64,000 nucleotides of DNA from Nitrospira sp. (GTDB lineage: Bacteria > Nitrospirota > Nitrospiria > Nitrospirales > Nitrospiraceae): contig JBAOHZ010000008.1 in the NCBI GenBank assembly GCA_037045225.1, positions 46,644 through 110,643 on the forward strand. The letters are read 5' to 3'. Shown piece by piece: positions 37,664 through 46,385 of this stretch. How positions within the stretch are numbered: the stretch's first letter is position 1; the number at the start of each line of letters is the position of its first letter. A model generated the notes under the pieces. That model was not told the DNA's origin. It made no database searches and saw only the letters and a list, made by a program, of their open reading frames with translations. The position numbers and the translations under genes were made by a program.

Positions 37664-37726
37664 CTAGAGCGGTTCCTCCCGAACCGTATTATTTATATGC
37701 CGTTTCACAGATAGCACTATTATCAA

Positions 37727-38580
37727 TAGCTGAGCAGCATCATGACGTAATTTTGGCGTAGGAACGACGTTGAACGGCTTCTCTGCTCGGGGGCCAGCGT
37801 GCGCAATGCGGGCAGCAGCCTGGGGACAGGGGAGCCAGCCAAGTCATAAAAGAAACTGCCCATCGCGTAGATGGAATCATCCGGTGAGGAGTCCCCCATG
37901 CCGGGCAATATGGTGGTGCCGGTCGCGATTCGGTCGATCAGAACCGATAGCGCGGCTCCACCATGCGGGATGATGAAGCGGATGCCAGGAAACCGCTGCG
38001 GTACTTTTGCGATCAACAGGTTGGTGACGGCTCGGGTGGTCTCGAACATGAACTCGATTACGGGTGCCGGCAAGTTCCCCACGATCTGCGCGCAGCATGG
38101 GCAATGTGGTGATGTGGGAAGATATGGGATGAAGGAGTAGTACCGCTCCACGGGGATCAAGTTCGGCAAGCACGGGGTCGAACCTGGCGTCTCCTGCATA
38201 GATGCCGCCACAATTGACCTCCAGGCTCAAGCCGTCCGCCTTGAGCATATCGAACGCAAATCCGATTTCTGCCAAAGACCCTTCAACGTCGGGGAGGGGC
38301 AGCGATGCCAGGTGCCCGAAGCGCGATGGGTGGCGTGCCTTCAGCCGAGAGCCCTCGATATTGACAACTCGCGCCAAGCGACGAGCTGCCGCGTCGTTTC
38401 CGAAGTGCACTCCGTGAGAACTGATGGAAAGGAACAAAACGTCGATACCTTGTCTATCCATCGTGGCAAGCATATCGGTTTCGCTCCATGCAGGCAGGCC
38501 AGGCATACCATCGGGATGGGAGTGGCCGGTGGCGAGCGCCGCTTCTCGATATACCTGCGGAACGAAATGCGCGTGAACAA
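37727..38580 (-). pseudogene. Amidohydrolase-2 family (ACMSD-like) gene, frameshifted and truncated
   Basis: Metal-dependent amidohydrolase/decarboxylase. The first part begins in the VHAHFVPQVYREA metal motif without its own start codon and runs through GIDVLFLSISSHGVHFGN to GAVLLLHP. A frameshift near 38100 moves it to LPAPVIEFMFETTRAVTNLLIAKVPQRFPGIRFIIPHGG, which carries the next metal His. The C-terminal part with the usual YGSDWP metal Asp is not recognisable. The 5' end abuts a foreign HEPN fragment on the other strand. Confidence 0.8.
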
Positions 38581-38692
38581 GGCCGTCCTCGGTCGCGCCG
38601 AACGCTCGGTGGTCAATGAGCTGGGCGATGTGCGCAACAAGCTCTCGCACAACGAGACCTTCACCTACGACGACGCCGAGCGCGCACCGGGC
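38573..38692 (+). pseudogene. Swt1-like HEPN-domain fragment
   Basis: About 38 codons on the + strand encode NKAVLGRAERSVVNELGDVRNKLSHNETFTYDDAERA, matching the RNKLSHNE-type end of a Swt1-like HEPN domain. These domains occur N-terminally in large helicase or defence-linked proteins. It has no start and is cut on the right where the cupin fragment begins. Confidence 0.55.
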
Positions 38693-38901
38693 ATGAAATC
38701 GACCTGACCAACGCTGCCTTGGCGGCCGCTGCTGCCCGCGGCCTTGATGTCCACCGCCGCCTGGCCGGAGAAGTTGCTGGCGTCGCCGATCAGGGTGGGC
38801 GTCTTGCCGGCAGGAGTGATCGCGATGCCTTGCGCAAAGGTCGAAGCGGCACTGAGCAGCAGGGTGGCGCCGACGGCGATGACGATGAGAGGCTGCTTCA
38901 T
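38686..38901 (-). pseudogene. Exported cupin-like protein, 3'-truncated
   Basis: Starts at ATG 38901 (MKQPLIVIAVGATLLLSAASTFAQ, a signal peptide). The N-terminal part of a small secreted cupin follows: ITPAGKTPTLIGDASNFSG..., then VDFMPGARS. The expected AWHTHP metal site is missing because the sequence joins the HEPN fragment. It is short and non-functional as it stands. Confidence 0.6.
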
Positions 38902-39069
38902 GAAATATTCCCTTCGGTTGCGTTGAGCATCAGAGTCTTTGGCAGGGCGCGGCAATTCGACTTCGCGACGCATGCACTCTTGAACTACGAGGGCGGCGTG
39001 CCATGACTTTAGGTCAGGTCGAGGTGACATCGGTGTGACCGTAGCGAACGCGTCGCCGAAAGCGGTTTC

Positions 39070-39230
39070 CGCCTTCCGGCCTGCTTCAGCACATCGTCCA
39101 TGCGTGACCAGTGCACCGCCACCGTTATGGCGTCTGCGTTCTGTGCCGCCTCATGCGGCGTACCCGCACGCGCCCGGCTGCCGGCGTCTTGTGCCGGCTT
39201 TTCCAGTTTCTTGCGGCTGTGCGGATAACG
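39070..39230 (-). pseudogene. NADPH:F420 reductase-like (NpdG) fragment
   Basis: About 45 codons encode GSRARAGTPHEAAQNADAITVAVHW and MDDVLKQAG, an internal stretch of the NpdG/F420-reductase-like Rossmann family. There are no ends and no start. It is distinct from the NpdG-like N-terminus at 42.0-42.3 kb. Confidence 0.5.
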
Positions 39231-39311
39231 GTTCGGGGATTGGCGTAGTGGCGGCATTTTAGCACTGCCGTTGATACGAAGCACGTCAGCCGCCATTACG
39301 CCAAACCCTTG

Positions 39312-39878
39312 TCAGCGGTTCGTTGTTCTTGCGGTTGTCGGTTCATAATAAAGAATGACCGCACCACCGCTAAACGTTTTGGTCTGTATGAGTTTAAGCG
39401 TAATTTTTTGGCTGATGTTTTTAAATAACGGCAACCCACTTCCTGCGATAACAGGGTGAACACAAAGTTGATATTCGTTTATTAAATTAAGCTTCGTCAA
39501 AGCTACAATCAAGCTCGGACTGCACACAAAAACGTTTTTACCCGATTGTTGTTTGAGTTCCACAACTTCTTTCTCAAGGTCTTGACTTGCTAATTTCGCA
39601 CTTTTCCAATCTACACTTTTTAGTGTGCGGGAAAAAACAATCTTCGGGGTGTTGTTTATTGCGACTGCAAAGTCGTCCATTGCTTTATCACCTGTGGGAT
39701 TTTCCAGCACGGTTCGCCAAAATTCCATAAGCTGGTAGGTTATCCTGCCATATAAAGCGGTATCAGCGCTTCTCAACAGGTCGGCGTAATGTTGATGTAT
39801 TTCTTCGTCAGGAATACCTGAGGTATGATCACAAAACCCGTCAATCGTCATATTGATTGCTGCAATTACTTTTTTCAT
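39312..39878 (-). CDS. Dihydrofolate reductase family (RibD C-terminal-like) protein, AT-rich
   Basis: A 188-aa protein of the DHFR/RibD-C family: KKVIAAINMTIDGFCDH at the N-terminus, TALYGRITYQLM, NTPKIVFSRTL and a C-terminal LPLFKNISQKITLKL. The gene is clearly AT-rich and lysine/isoleucine/asparagine-rich, unlike its GC-rich neighbours. It resembles genes of Bacteroidota, so recent transfer is likely. GGAAAT precedes the ATG. The substrate is unknown; many relatives are uncharacterised NADPH reductases. Confidence 0.88.
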   Translation of the reverse strand: MKKVIAAINMTIDGFCDHTSGIPDEEIHQHYADLLRSADTALYGRITYQLMEFWRTVLENPTGDKAMDDFAVAINNTPKIVFSRTLKSVDWKSAKLASQDLEKEVVELKQQSGKNVFVCSPSLIVALTKLNLINEYQLCVHPVIAGSGLPLFKNISQKITLKLIQTKTFSGGAVILYYEPTTARTTNR

Positions 39879-39924
39879 ATTTCCTTTTTGGCAGTCTGTT
39901 TCGTGGGTCGTCCTACAACGACCG

Positions 39925-40209
39925 CTAGCTGAAGGTCACTGCGTGTCCGGCGCGCGCCCAGATCGTCCCAAGGTTGCCGCCCTGCTCACGGATCGGCGCC
40001 AGCGCCTCGCCGACGATCTGTTCATTCGTGTACGGCCCATAGACTTCCGCGGTGTCGAAAAAGGTGACGCCGCGCTCGTGCGCCGCGCGCACCATGGCGA
40101 TGGCCTCGGCTTTTTCCAATCCGCGGCCGAACGCGTAATTCAATCCCATGCAGCCAAAGCCGAGGGCCGAGACTTCCAGACCGCTGTGGCCGAGTGTGCG
40201 TGTTTGCAT
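39925..40209 (-). pseudogene. Aldo/keto reductase, 3'-truncated
   Basis: Only the first ~77 residues of an aldo/keto reductase remain (MQTRTLGHSGLEVSALGFGCMG..., then FFDTAEVYGPYTNEQIVGEAL with the catalytic Tyr). After IREQ the frame runs into unrelated residues and stops. It is a close relative of the intact gene next upstream, so a tandem duplication with later deletion is likely. Confidence 0.85.
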
Positions 40210-40243
40210 GTCGAATGCTCTTGCCAAGTAACGGTGATGTGAT

Positions 40244-41236
40244 TCAAAGCCCCGACATCTTGAGCACGGCTTCGGGGAGCCGCTCGCCCTGGATCTTGAT
40301 TTTCGACGCCTCGGTGTCGATTTCGGCGAGATCACCGGCGGTCAGATCGAGACTGAGCGCGCCAAGGTTCTCTTCGAGGCGATGCAGCTTGGTGGTGCCG
40401 GGGATCGGCACGATCCAGGGTTTCTGCGCCAGCAGCCAGGCAAGCGCGACCTGGGCATGCGTCGCGTGCTTGCGCTCCGCGACCGCTTTGACGACATTTA
40501 CCAGCGCCATGTTGGCCTTCCGCGCTTCCGGCGAGAAGCGCGGAACGCTGTTGCGGAAATCGGTCGGATCGAACCGGGTGCTTTCGGTGATCTTGCCGGT
40601 CAGGAATCCGGCGCCGAGCGGACTGAACGGCACGAAGCCGATGCCGAGTTCCTCCAGCGCCGGCAGCAGCTCGGCTTCGGGGCCGCGCCAGAACAGCGAG
40701 TATTCGCTCTGGACAGCAGTGATCGGCTGAACGGCGTGCGCCCGGCGGATTGTCTGCACGCCGGCTTCTGACAGGCCGAAATGCCTGACCTTGCCTTGCC
40801 TGATGAGATCCTTGATCGCGCCGGCCACGTCCTCGATCGGCACGTCCGGGTCCACGCGATGCTGGTAGAACAGGTCGATGCGATCGGTCTTGAGGCGCCT
40901 GAGGCAACCTTCCGCTGCGGCCTTGATGTGCTCGGGCCGGCTGTTGGTGCCGCTGCCGCGTCGGCCCGTCTGCGGGTCGATGTCGAAGCCGAACTTGGTG
41001 GCGATGACCACCTGATCGCGGATCGGCGCCAGCGCCTCGCCCACCAGTTCCTCGTTGACGAACGGACCGTAGGCTTCGGCCGTATCGAACAAGGTGACGC
41101 CGCGCTCGTGGGCGCTGCGCATGAGCTGGATCATCGCCTGCTTGTCGGCGGGCGGGCCGTAGGCCGAACTCATGCCCATGCAGCCAAGACCGAGTGCGGA
41201 GACTTGAAGCGAATTGCCGAGTGTGCGTGCTTGCAT
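40244..41236 (-). CDS. Aldo/keto reductase
   Basis: Intact 330-aa NADPH-dependent aldo/keto reductase of the YhdN/AKR11-13 kind. The catalytic tetrad is visible: Asp and Tyr in LFDTAEAYGP, Lys in VIATKFGF and His in DLFYQHRVDP. The cofactor-binding IPGTTKLHRLEENL lies near the C-terminus. The ATG at 41236 is preceded by GGAGAAG. It reduces carbonyl compounds; the substrate is not defined. Confidence 0.92.
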   Translation of the reverse strand: MQARTLGNSLQVSALGLGCMGMSSAYGPPADKQAMIQLMRSAHERGVTLFDTAEAYGPFVNEELVGEALAPIRDQVVIATKFGFDIDPQTGRRGSGTNSRPEHIKAAAEGCLRRLKTDRIDLFYQHRVDPDVPIEDVAGAIKDLIRQGKVRHFGLSEAGVQTIRRAHAVQPITAVQSEYSLFWRGPEAELLPALEELGIGFVPFSPLGAGFLTGKITESTRFDPTDFRNSVPRFSPEARKANMALVNVVKAVAERKHATHAQVALAWLLAQKPWIVPIPGTTKLHRLEENLGALSLDLTAGDLAEIDTEASKIKIQGERLPEAVLKMSGL

Positions 41237-41427
41237 GTGTCTTCTCCAATAAAACGGGTTGATCGAGCTTGTCAGTCGAAGCGGTGGATGACGTGTCGCC
41301 CTCCAAGAGGCCTTGTCTCGGTCGCAAGAACGGACGCCTCGGGCGCGCCGGCAAAATACGAATGAAATGCGGGGCACGTCAGGAAATCTTCACGACCGTC
41401 TTACCTCATCGAGTTCGCGTTCGCGCG

Positions 41428-42264
41428 TCAAACGGTCATGCCACCGTCGACTGCGATGGCATCGCCGGTGATGAAACTGGCCGCGTCGGAGCAAAGCCAG
41501 ACCGCGGTGGCGGCGATCTCTTCGGGTTGCGCGGTCCGGCCGATGGGCTCCGACGCGACCATCTGCCGATGGCGCTCGAGGTCGCTGCCGTAGTCCGCCG
41601 GCATAGATGTCTCGACCCAGCCCGGACAGATGGCGTTCACGCGAATACCTTGCGAGGCGTACTCGACGCCGGTGCTGCGCGGAGCCCGGCGACCGAGGAG
41701 AGGTTCACGATCGCTCCGGATCGCTGCTTCACCATCTGCGTGAGCTCGTGCTTCATCCATAGCCAGACCGCCGTCAGGTTCACGGCGATCAACAGATCCC
41801 ACTCCTCCTCGGTGATCTCGTGCGCCGCGATCCGTTCGTTGATGATCCCGGCATTGTTCACGGCGTAGTCGAGTCGACCGAAGTGCTCGACGGCGCGCGC
41901 AACCATCGCGTTCACCTGGCCGCCGTTCGTCACGTCCGCCGCAACCGCGAGCGCGCGGTAGCCTGCGTCCGTCAGCCGCTCCGCTTCTTCTTCGATGAGG
42001 CCCGCGCGCCGTGTCGTCCGGCACGCCCTCGAAGAGGTCGCGCGGGAGTTTTGGAATGCTCTTCATCGGGATGGTGACGATCGCCACCTCGCCAGCACGG
42101 GCGGCTTCCTTCACCGTGACCGGCTTCGCGCCGGTCTCCTTCGTCAATGTGCGCAGCGTCTCGGGTCCGCGCGAGTAGGCCACGGACACGTCGTGCCCCA
42201 GTGCCGTCAGGCGACAGGTGAGTGTGCCGCCGATCTGGCCTGCGCCGATGATGCCGATCTTCAT
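41428..42264 (-). pseudogene. Chimera of NpdG-like N-terminus and broken SDR
   Basis: Begins with an F420-reductase-like Rossmann start (MKIGIIGAGQIGGTL..., VAIVTIPMKSIPKLP). It passes into a short-chain dehydrogenase read in another frame (41637-41933: VARAVEHFGRLDYAVNNAGI, AIVNLSSVAGLRAAP). It returns to the first frame for the SDR end (EYASQGIRVNAICPGWVETSM... GDAIAVDGGMTV). The SDR lacks its glycine-rich start and the YxxxK active site, which fall in deletions. It is a single open frame, but the middle is nonsense. Confidence 0.8.
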
Positions 42265-42349
42265 GATGTCACCTCCTGTGGGATAGGGTGCTATTCATGC
42301 GGGGTGCCTCTTCTGTCAGCCGCACGAGGGTCCCATACGCCGCTTCAGC

Positions 42350-42772
42350 TTAAGCGTCATCTTCGATGATTGCCGTAACGCGTATTTCCACACGCATCTT
42401 TGGGTCGCCCAGTGAGGGCACTCCAATGCATGTCCAAATAGGTGCCCGAGCACCCATGCGCTTCCTGAACTGATCCGTCATAGTGGAAAGATGCTCCTCT
42501 CCAATGAAATCAGTTGCAGTAGGCACATGATAGGAGTTCACATGGACGACATCCTTCCAGGACGCTCCTGCCGTAGCAAGTGTCCGTTCGACATTCTCGA
42601 ACGCCTGCATGATCTCTTTTTCGACAGAATCAGGAAACTCCCCATCGTTGTTCCAGCCCCCTTGTCCGGAAATTTCGACTCGGTTTCCGACTTTGACGGC
42701 TTGCGAGTAATGGAACTTCTCCAATTTCCTCTCGCCGTAGCCTGGTGTCACAAAAAATTCAACCGTGCTCAT
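42350..42772 (-). CDS. RidA family protein
   Basis: A 140-aa member of the RidA/YjgF family, which deaminates reactive enamine/imine intermediates. Features are FHYSQAVKVGNRVEISGQGGWN near the N-terminus, a central AFENVERTLATAGASWKDVVHVNSY and a C-terminal PSLGDPKMRVEIRVTAI. The ATG at 42772 is preceded by AGGAG. The family arginine is present (MRVEIRVTA). The gene appears intact. Confidence 0.88.
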   Translation of the reverse strand: MSTVEFFVTPGYGERKLEKFHYSQAVKVGNRVEISGQGGWNNDGEFPDSVEKEIMQAFENVERTLATAGASWKDVVHVNSYHVPTATDFIGEEHLSTMTDQFRKRMGARAPIWTCIGVPSLGDPKMRVEIRVTAIIEDDA

Positions 42773-42886
42773 ATCTGATCCTCCTTCTTGATAAATGGAA
42801 TGAGCGTAGTAAGGCATCCACTCGCTGATGAGAGCATTCATCTGACCTATCTGGCCGAGAGCCGATCCGAGGGCGGCCTTCTCGGG

Positions 42887-45058
42887 TCAAAGGCGATGCT
42901 TGCCGAGCGTCACGTTCCGGCGCACACCGTTCTGGTCCTGTGCATGGTCACCAACGAAAACCGTGTAGTCACCGCCTGAGATATGGAAGGCACGATCCGA
43001 TGGATCGAACCGGGCGAGCAGACGCGGGTCGACCGTTACCGTCACCGACTTCCTTTCGCCCGGCTCCAATTCAACGCGGCTAAAGCCGCCGAGTCGGGAC
43101 ACGAAGCCGTTCTTCCCGGCCTTCGAGCAGTAGATCTGAGGGACGGTGACTCCAGCGCGGTCTCCGGTGTTCTCCACCTTCAGCGAGACCTCAATCGTGG
43201 CTCCGACAGCCCGGATCTCCACATCGGAGAAGGCGAAGTCGGTGTACGACCGGCCATATCCGAATGGGAACAAAGGCGTCAGATTCTCTCGCTCAAACCA
43301 GCGATAGCCGACGTCCGAACCTTCAATGTCGTAGGAGACATGGAATATCCCGCCCCTCCGCTCCTCGCCAGGATTGGACGTCGTTGTTTTCGGATCCCGC
43401 TGCTCGACACGTGACAACTGTGTTTCGCTTTGAGGAAACGTGAACGGAAGGCGACCGGAGGGGTTCACGCGTCCGAACAGAACTCCCGCCATCGCAGGCG
43501 CTCCTCCCGATCCCGAATAGAATGCTTGCAAGACGGCCGGGACCTTGGAAAGCCATGGCATCAAGACCGGACCAGCCGTTTGTAGAACGACGACTGTTCG
43601 GGGATTGGCCGAGGCAACCGCATCGATGAGCGTGTCTTGATTGTCAGGCAAAGACAAATTTGGCGCGTCCAGCCCCTCCGAGCGCCACTCTTCCGCGAAG
43701 ACAATGACCATATCGGCATCGGGGGCCGCCTTGCGAGCCGCCTCAATATCCTTGCCGTCCAGATAGTCGACATTCGCGGCACTGGCCTCAGCCCTAATCG
43801 CCATCAGAGGCGATGATGGATGGTAGACCTTCGCCGTCATAAGGCCCATGAACGATGCGCCCGGCTCTACGATGCTGCCGACCGGCGTCACGGAAGCCGA
43901 TCCTCCGCCGGACGGAACTCCAACGTCGGCATGTGCGCCGACCACGAGAATCCGTTTTGCGCCCTTGGCAAAAGGCAGCACATCCTCTTCGTTTTTTAAC
44001 AGCACGATGCCCTTTTCGGCCGCGCGCTGCGCGACGAGCTTGTGAGCCTCGTAATCGATCGGCTGCCCTGGAGCGGCAGGATTGTCGATCGCACCGACCG
44101 CAAACAGGCTGCGCATCTGGCGGCGAACCATGTCATCGATCCTCGACTGAGGCACGCGGCCTTTCTCAACGGCCTTGCGCAACGGCTCACCGAAGAAGTG
44201 CTCTGGGTCGAGATTGGCGCCGGACTGGACATCGAGTCCGGCCAATGCGGCCTTTTCCGTCGAATGGGTCGCGCCCCAGTCGGCCATCACCCAACCCGGG
44301 TATTTCCACTCACCCTTCAGGACGGTATTCAAAAGATAGGCGTTCTCGGAGGCGTACTCGCCGTTGATGAGATTGTAACCGGCCATGATTGCGCCGGGTT
44401 GGCCGATTTCGATTGCGATTTTGAAGGCCAGCAGGTCGGACTCGTGCATCGCTGCATCCCCAAGGTCGGAACTGACCATCACGCGCCCGGTCTCCTGCGG
44501 GTTCAGGATGAAGTGCTTTGCGGTTGAGACGACTTGCCGGCTCTGGATGCCGGCGATCGAGTTGCCCACCAGGGTGCCGGTCAGCAGTGGATCCTCCGAG
44601 ACATATTCAAAACTTCGACCGCCGCGAGGATCCCGAACGAGGTTGCAGCCCCCTGCGAGCAGCACAGTGAAGCCCTTCGCCCTGGCCTCTTGTCCGATGA
44701 GAGCTCCGGTCTCGCGCGCTGTATCGGGATCGAAGGTTGCTCCCAGGAGAAGCGAGGAAGGAAGAGCGGTTGCGTGGTCGCCGGGACGAACGTTGACGAG
44801 GTTTCCCACGCCGAGGCTCGCGTCGGTCTGCTGCATGGCCGGAATGCCGAGACGTGGGATGGCAGGGTAATAGGCTGCCGATCCGATCGCGCCCTCCGGT
44901 TTCGAAGCACCCCCAAGCGGGATCGCCATAGGCGCGGACAGCCAGGAGAACTTCTCATCTTGCGTCATGGCCTCCACGACCAGCGCGGCGCGTGCATCGG
45001 CCGTCAGGCCGCGGTCCATCCATGGACGAACGGTGGTTGAGAAAACACGGTGGCGCAT
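42887..45058 (-). CDS. Glycoside hydrolase family 3 beta-glycosidase
   Basis: A 723-aa GH3 enzyme. The (beta/alpha)8 domain has the nucleophile Asp in GWVMADWGATHS and the KHFILN substrate loop. The alpha/beta sandwich follows (KNEEDVLPFAKGAKRILVVG), then a C-terminal fibronectin-III-like domain. ATG 45058 has a strong GGAGGAGG site. No signal peptide remains, although relatives are usually exported. The first ~15 residues look replaced at the junction with an exported GH79-like remnant. It may now be cytoplasmic. Confidence 0.88.
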   Translation of the reverse strand: MRHRVFSTTVRPWMDRGLTADARAALVVEAMTQDEKFSWLSAPMAIPLGGASKPEGAIGSAAYYPAIPRLGIPAMQQTDASLGVGNLVNVRPGDHATALPSSLLLGATFDPDTARETGALIGQEARAKGFTVLLAGGCNLVRDPRGGRSFEYVSEDPLLTGTLVGNSIAGIQSRQVVSTAKHFILNPQETGRVMVSSDLGDAAMHESDLLAFKIAIEIGQPGAIMAGYNLINGEYASENAYLLNTVLKGEWKYPGWVMADWGATHSTEKAALAGLDVQSGANLDPEHFFGEPLRKAVEKGRVPQSRIDDMVRRQMRSLFAVGAIDNPAAPGQPIDYEAHKLVAQRAAEKGIVLLKNEEDVLPFAKGAKRILVVGAHADVGVPSGGGSASVTPVGSIVEPGASFMGLMTAKVYHPSSPLMAIRAEASAANVDYLDGKDIEAARKAAPDADMVIVFAEEWRSEGLDAPNLSLPDNQDTLIDAVASANPRTVVVLQTAGPVLMPWLSKVPAVLQAFYSGSGGAPAMAGVLFGRVNPSGRLPFTFPQSETQLSRVEQRDPKTTTSNPGEERRGGIFHVSYDIEGSDVGYRWFERENLTPLFPFGYGRSYTDFAFSDVEIRAVGATIEVSLKVENTGDRAGVTVPQIYCSKAGKNGFVSRLGGFSRVELEPGERKSVTVTVDPRLLARFDPSDRAFHISGGDYTVFVGDHAQDQNGVRRNVTLGKHRL

Positions 45059-45059
45059 G

Positions 45060-45237
45060 TGACCTCCTCCAGCATCTCGATATTGTACGACTGGTAGCGC
45101 GCCTCTACAGAGCCGAAGCGTGGCATGGTCGAAGGGTTCACCGTGATGGTCTGCTCCGTGGCGGAACTCGGTGAGCCGCTTGTCACGACGAGCGCACCGA
45201 GAACCCATGCCGCAACGCAGTCAACAGAGCGTTTCAT
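45060..45237 (-). pseudogene. Secreted glycosyl hydrolase (GH79-like) N-terminal remnant
   Basis: Starts at ATG 45237 with a signal peptide (WVLGALVVTSGSPSSA), then TVNPSTMPRFGSVEARYQSYNIEML, resembling the start of GH79/heparanase-like enzymes. The rest is deleted and the sequence passes into the GH3 gene. The NIEMLEEV codons now supply the GGAGGAGG ribosome site of that gene. Confidence 0.55.
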
Positions 45238-45272
45238 CCGATGGCGTTCCAGTGAGAGAAGTGTAGTTTCGT

Positions 45273-46234
45273 TCACGGTCCCCCTGTCCCTCCGGTTGCG
45301 CCGAACACTTGACCTGAGGAGTAGCCGGGCTCCTCGGATGCCAACAGCACATACAGTGACGCCAGTTCTGCCGGCTGGCCTGGGCGTCCTCCGATCGGCT
45401 TGCCCTGTCCGAAGGTCTCGAGCATGCCGTCGAGCAACCCGCCGCTCACCTCGAGCGGCGTCCACACCAGTCCAGGGGCGACCGCGTTCACACGGATGCC
45501 CTTTTGTCCGACTTGCTGAGCCAGCGCTTTGGTGAAGGCCACGATCGCCGACTTCGTCTGGGCATAGTCGAGCAGATGCGCGGATTACTCATAGGCTTGG
45601 GCCGACGTTGTGTTGATGATGCAGGCGCCCGGCTTGAGATGGGAAAGCGCCGCCTTGGTGATCCAAAACATCGCATGGACGTTCGTCTTGAACGTGGCGT
45701 CAAACGACTCGGTGGTCAGGTCGAGGATCGAGGCGACGGCCTGCTGCCTGGCGGCATTGTTCACAAGAATATCCAGGCCGCCGAGTTCGCGGACGGCCGC
45801 GTCGACAAGTTTTTTGCAGAACGTCTCATCCCGAATATCTCCCGGCAGCGCCACCGCCTTCCGCCCCGCATGCGAATGAGCTGAACCACCTCGCGGGCGA
45901 AGGCGATCACCGCCGCACGTCCGATACCGGAATCGCCTCCTGTCACCAACGCCTTGCGCCCTTCCAACCGTCGATTTCCCTGATACGTCATCTCCCCGTG
46001 ATCGGGCCGCGGTGCCATCTTGCTCGCAAGGCCGGGCGGCTCTTGATGTTGTCGGAGAAAAGGCGGTTTCGGATACTGTGGAAGCGGTTTCCGACTTTTC
46101 GGCGCCTCACTCATCGCTTCCCTATCGCTCGCCTGTTGCGCCAATGCCGGCGCCGCGACGGCGGCGACAAGCCCGCTGGTGACGCACCCCAACATCTGAC
46201 GCCGCGAGACATCGGCTGCTTCATGGCGTTCCAT
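45273..46234 (-). pseudogene. Tat-exported short-chain dehydrogenase, nonsense and frameshift
   Basis: Starts at ATG 46234 (AGGAGG) with a twin-arginine signal (SRRQMLG) and a proline-rich linker, then the SDR motif ALVTGGDSGIGRA. A deletion/frameshift near 45855-45890 removes part of the fold. The second frame runs through LDILVNNAARQQ to SAQAYE and meets TAA (45588-45590). The same frame continues as SAHLLDYAQTKSAI (active-site YxxxK) to the normal C-terminus GQVFGATGGTGGP. It resembles YhdF/YghA-type stress SDRs. Confidence 0.85.
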
Positions 46235-46385
46235 ACGGAACCTCCTTGTGTTGTCCTGTTGCGACTGCTCCTGAGAGTACCTTGAATTCGCACTCGCCAT
46301 GCATTGCCGCGCTACTATGGCAATCCAATGATCTCGACCCAGTTCGGCGCCTTGCCGACGTCCATGTGGGACAGTTTCCGCAACG
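46226..46385. repeat. Direct repeat, copy 1 (lactonase 3' end to next gene's start)
   Basis: About 160 bp similar to 49513-49675. It spans the last codons of the lactonase gene, the intergenic region and the AGGAGG-ATGGAACGC start of the following gene. Confidence 0.85.

Noticed and set aside
36308..37714. 468-aa open frame on the + strand opposite the IS1182 transposase
   Set aside because: It is a GC-driven shadow: no ribosome site, no motifs, arginine/leucine-rich translation, fully antisense to a well-supported gene.
40332..41354. 340-aa minus-strand frame overlapping the aldo/keto reductase
   Set aside because: Alternative frame of the same strand, proline/arginine-rich, no motifs.
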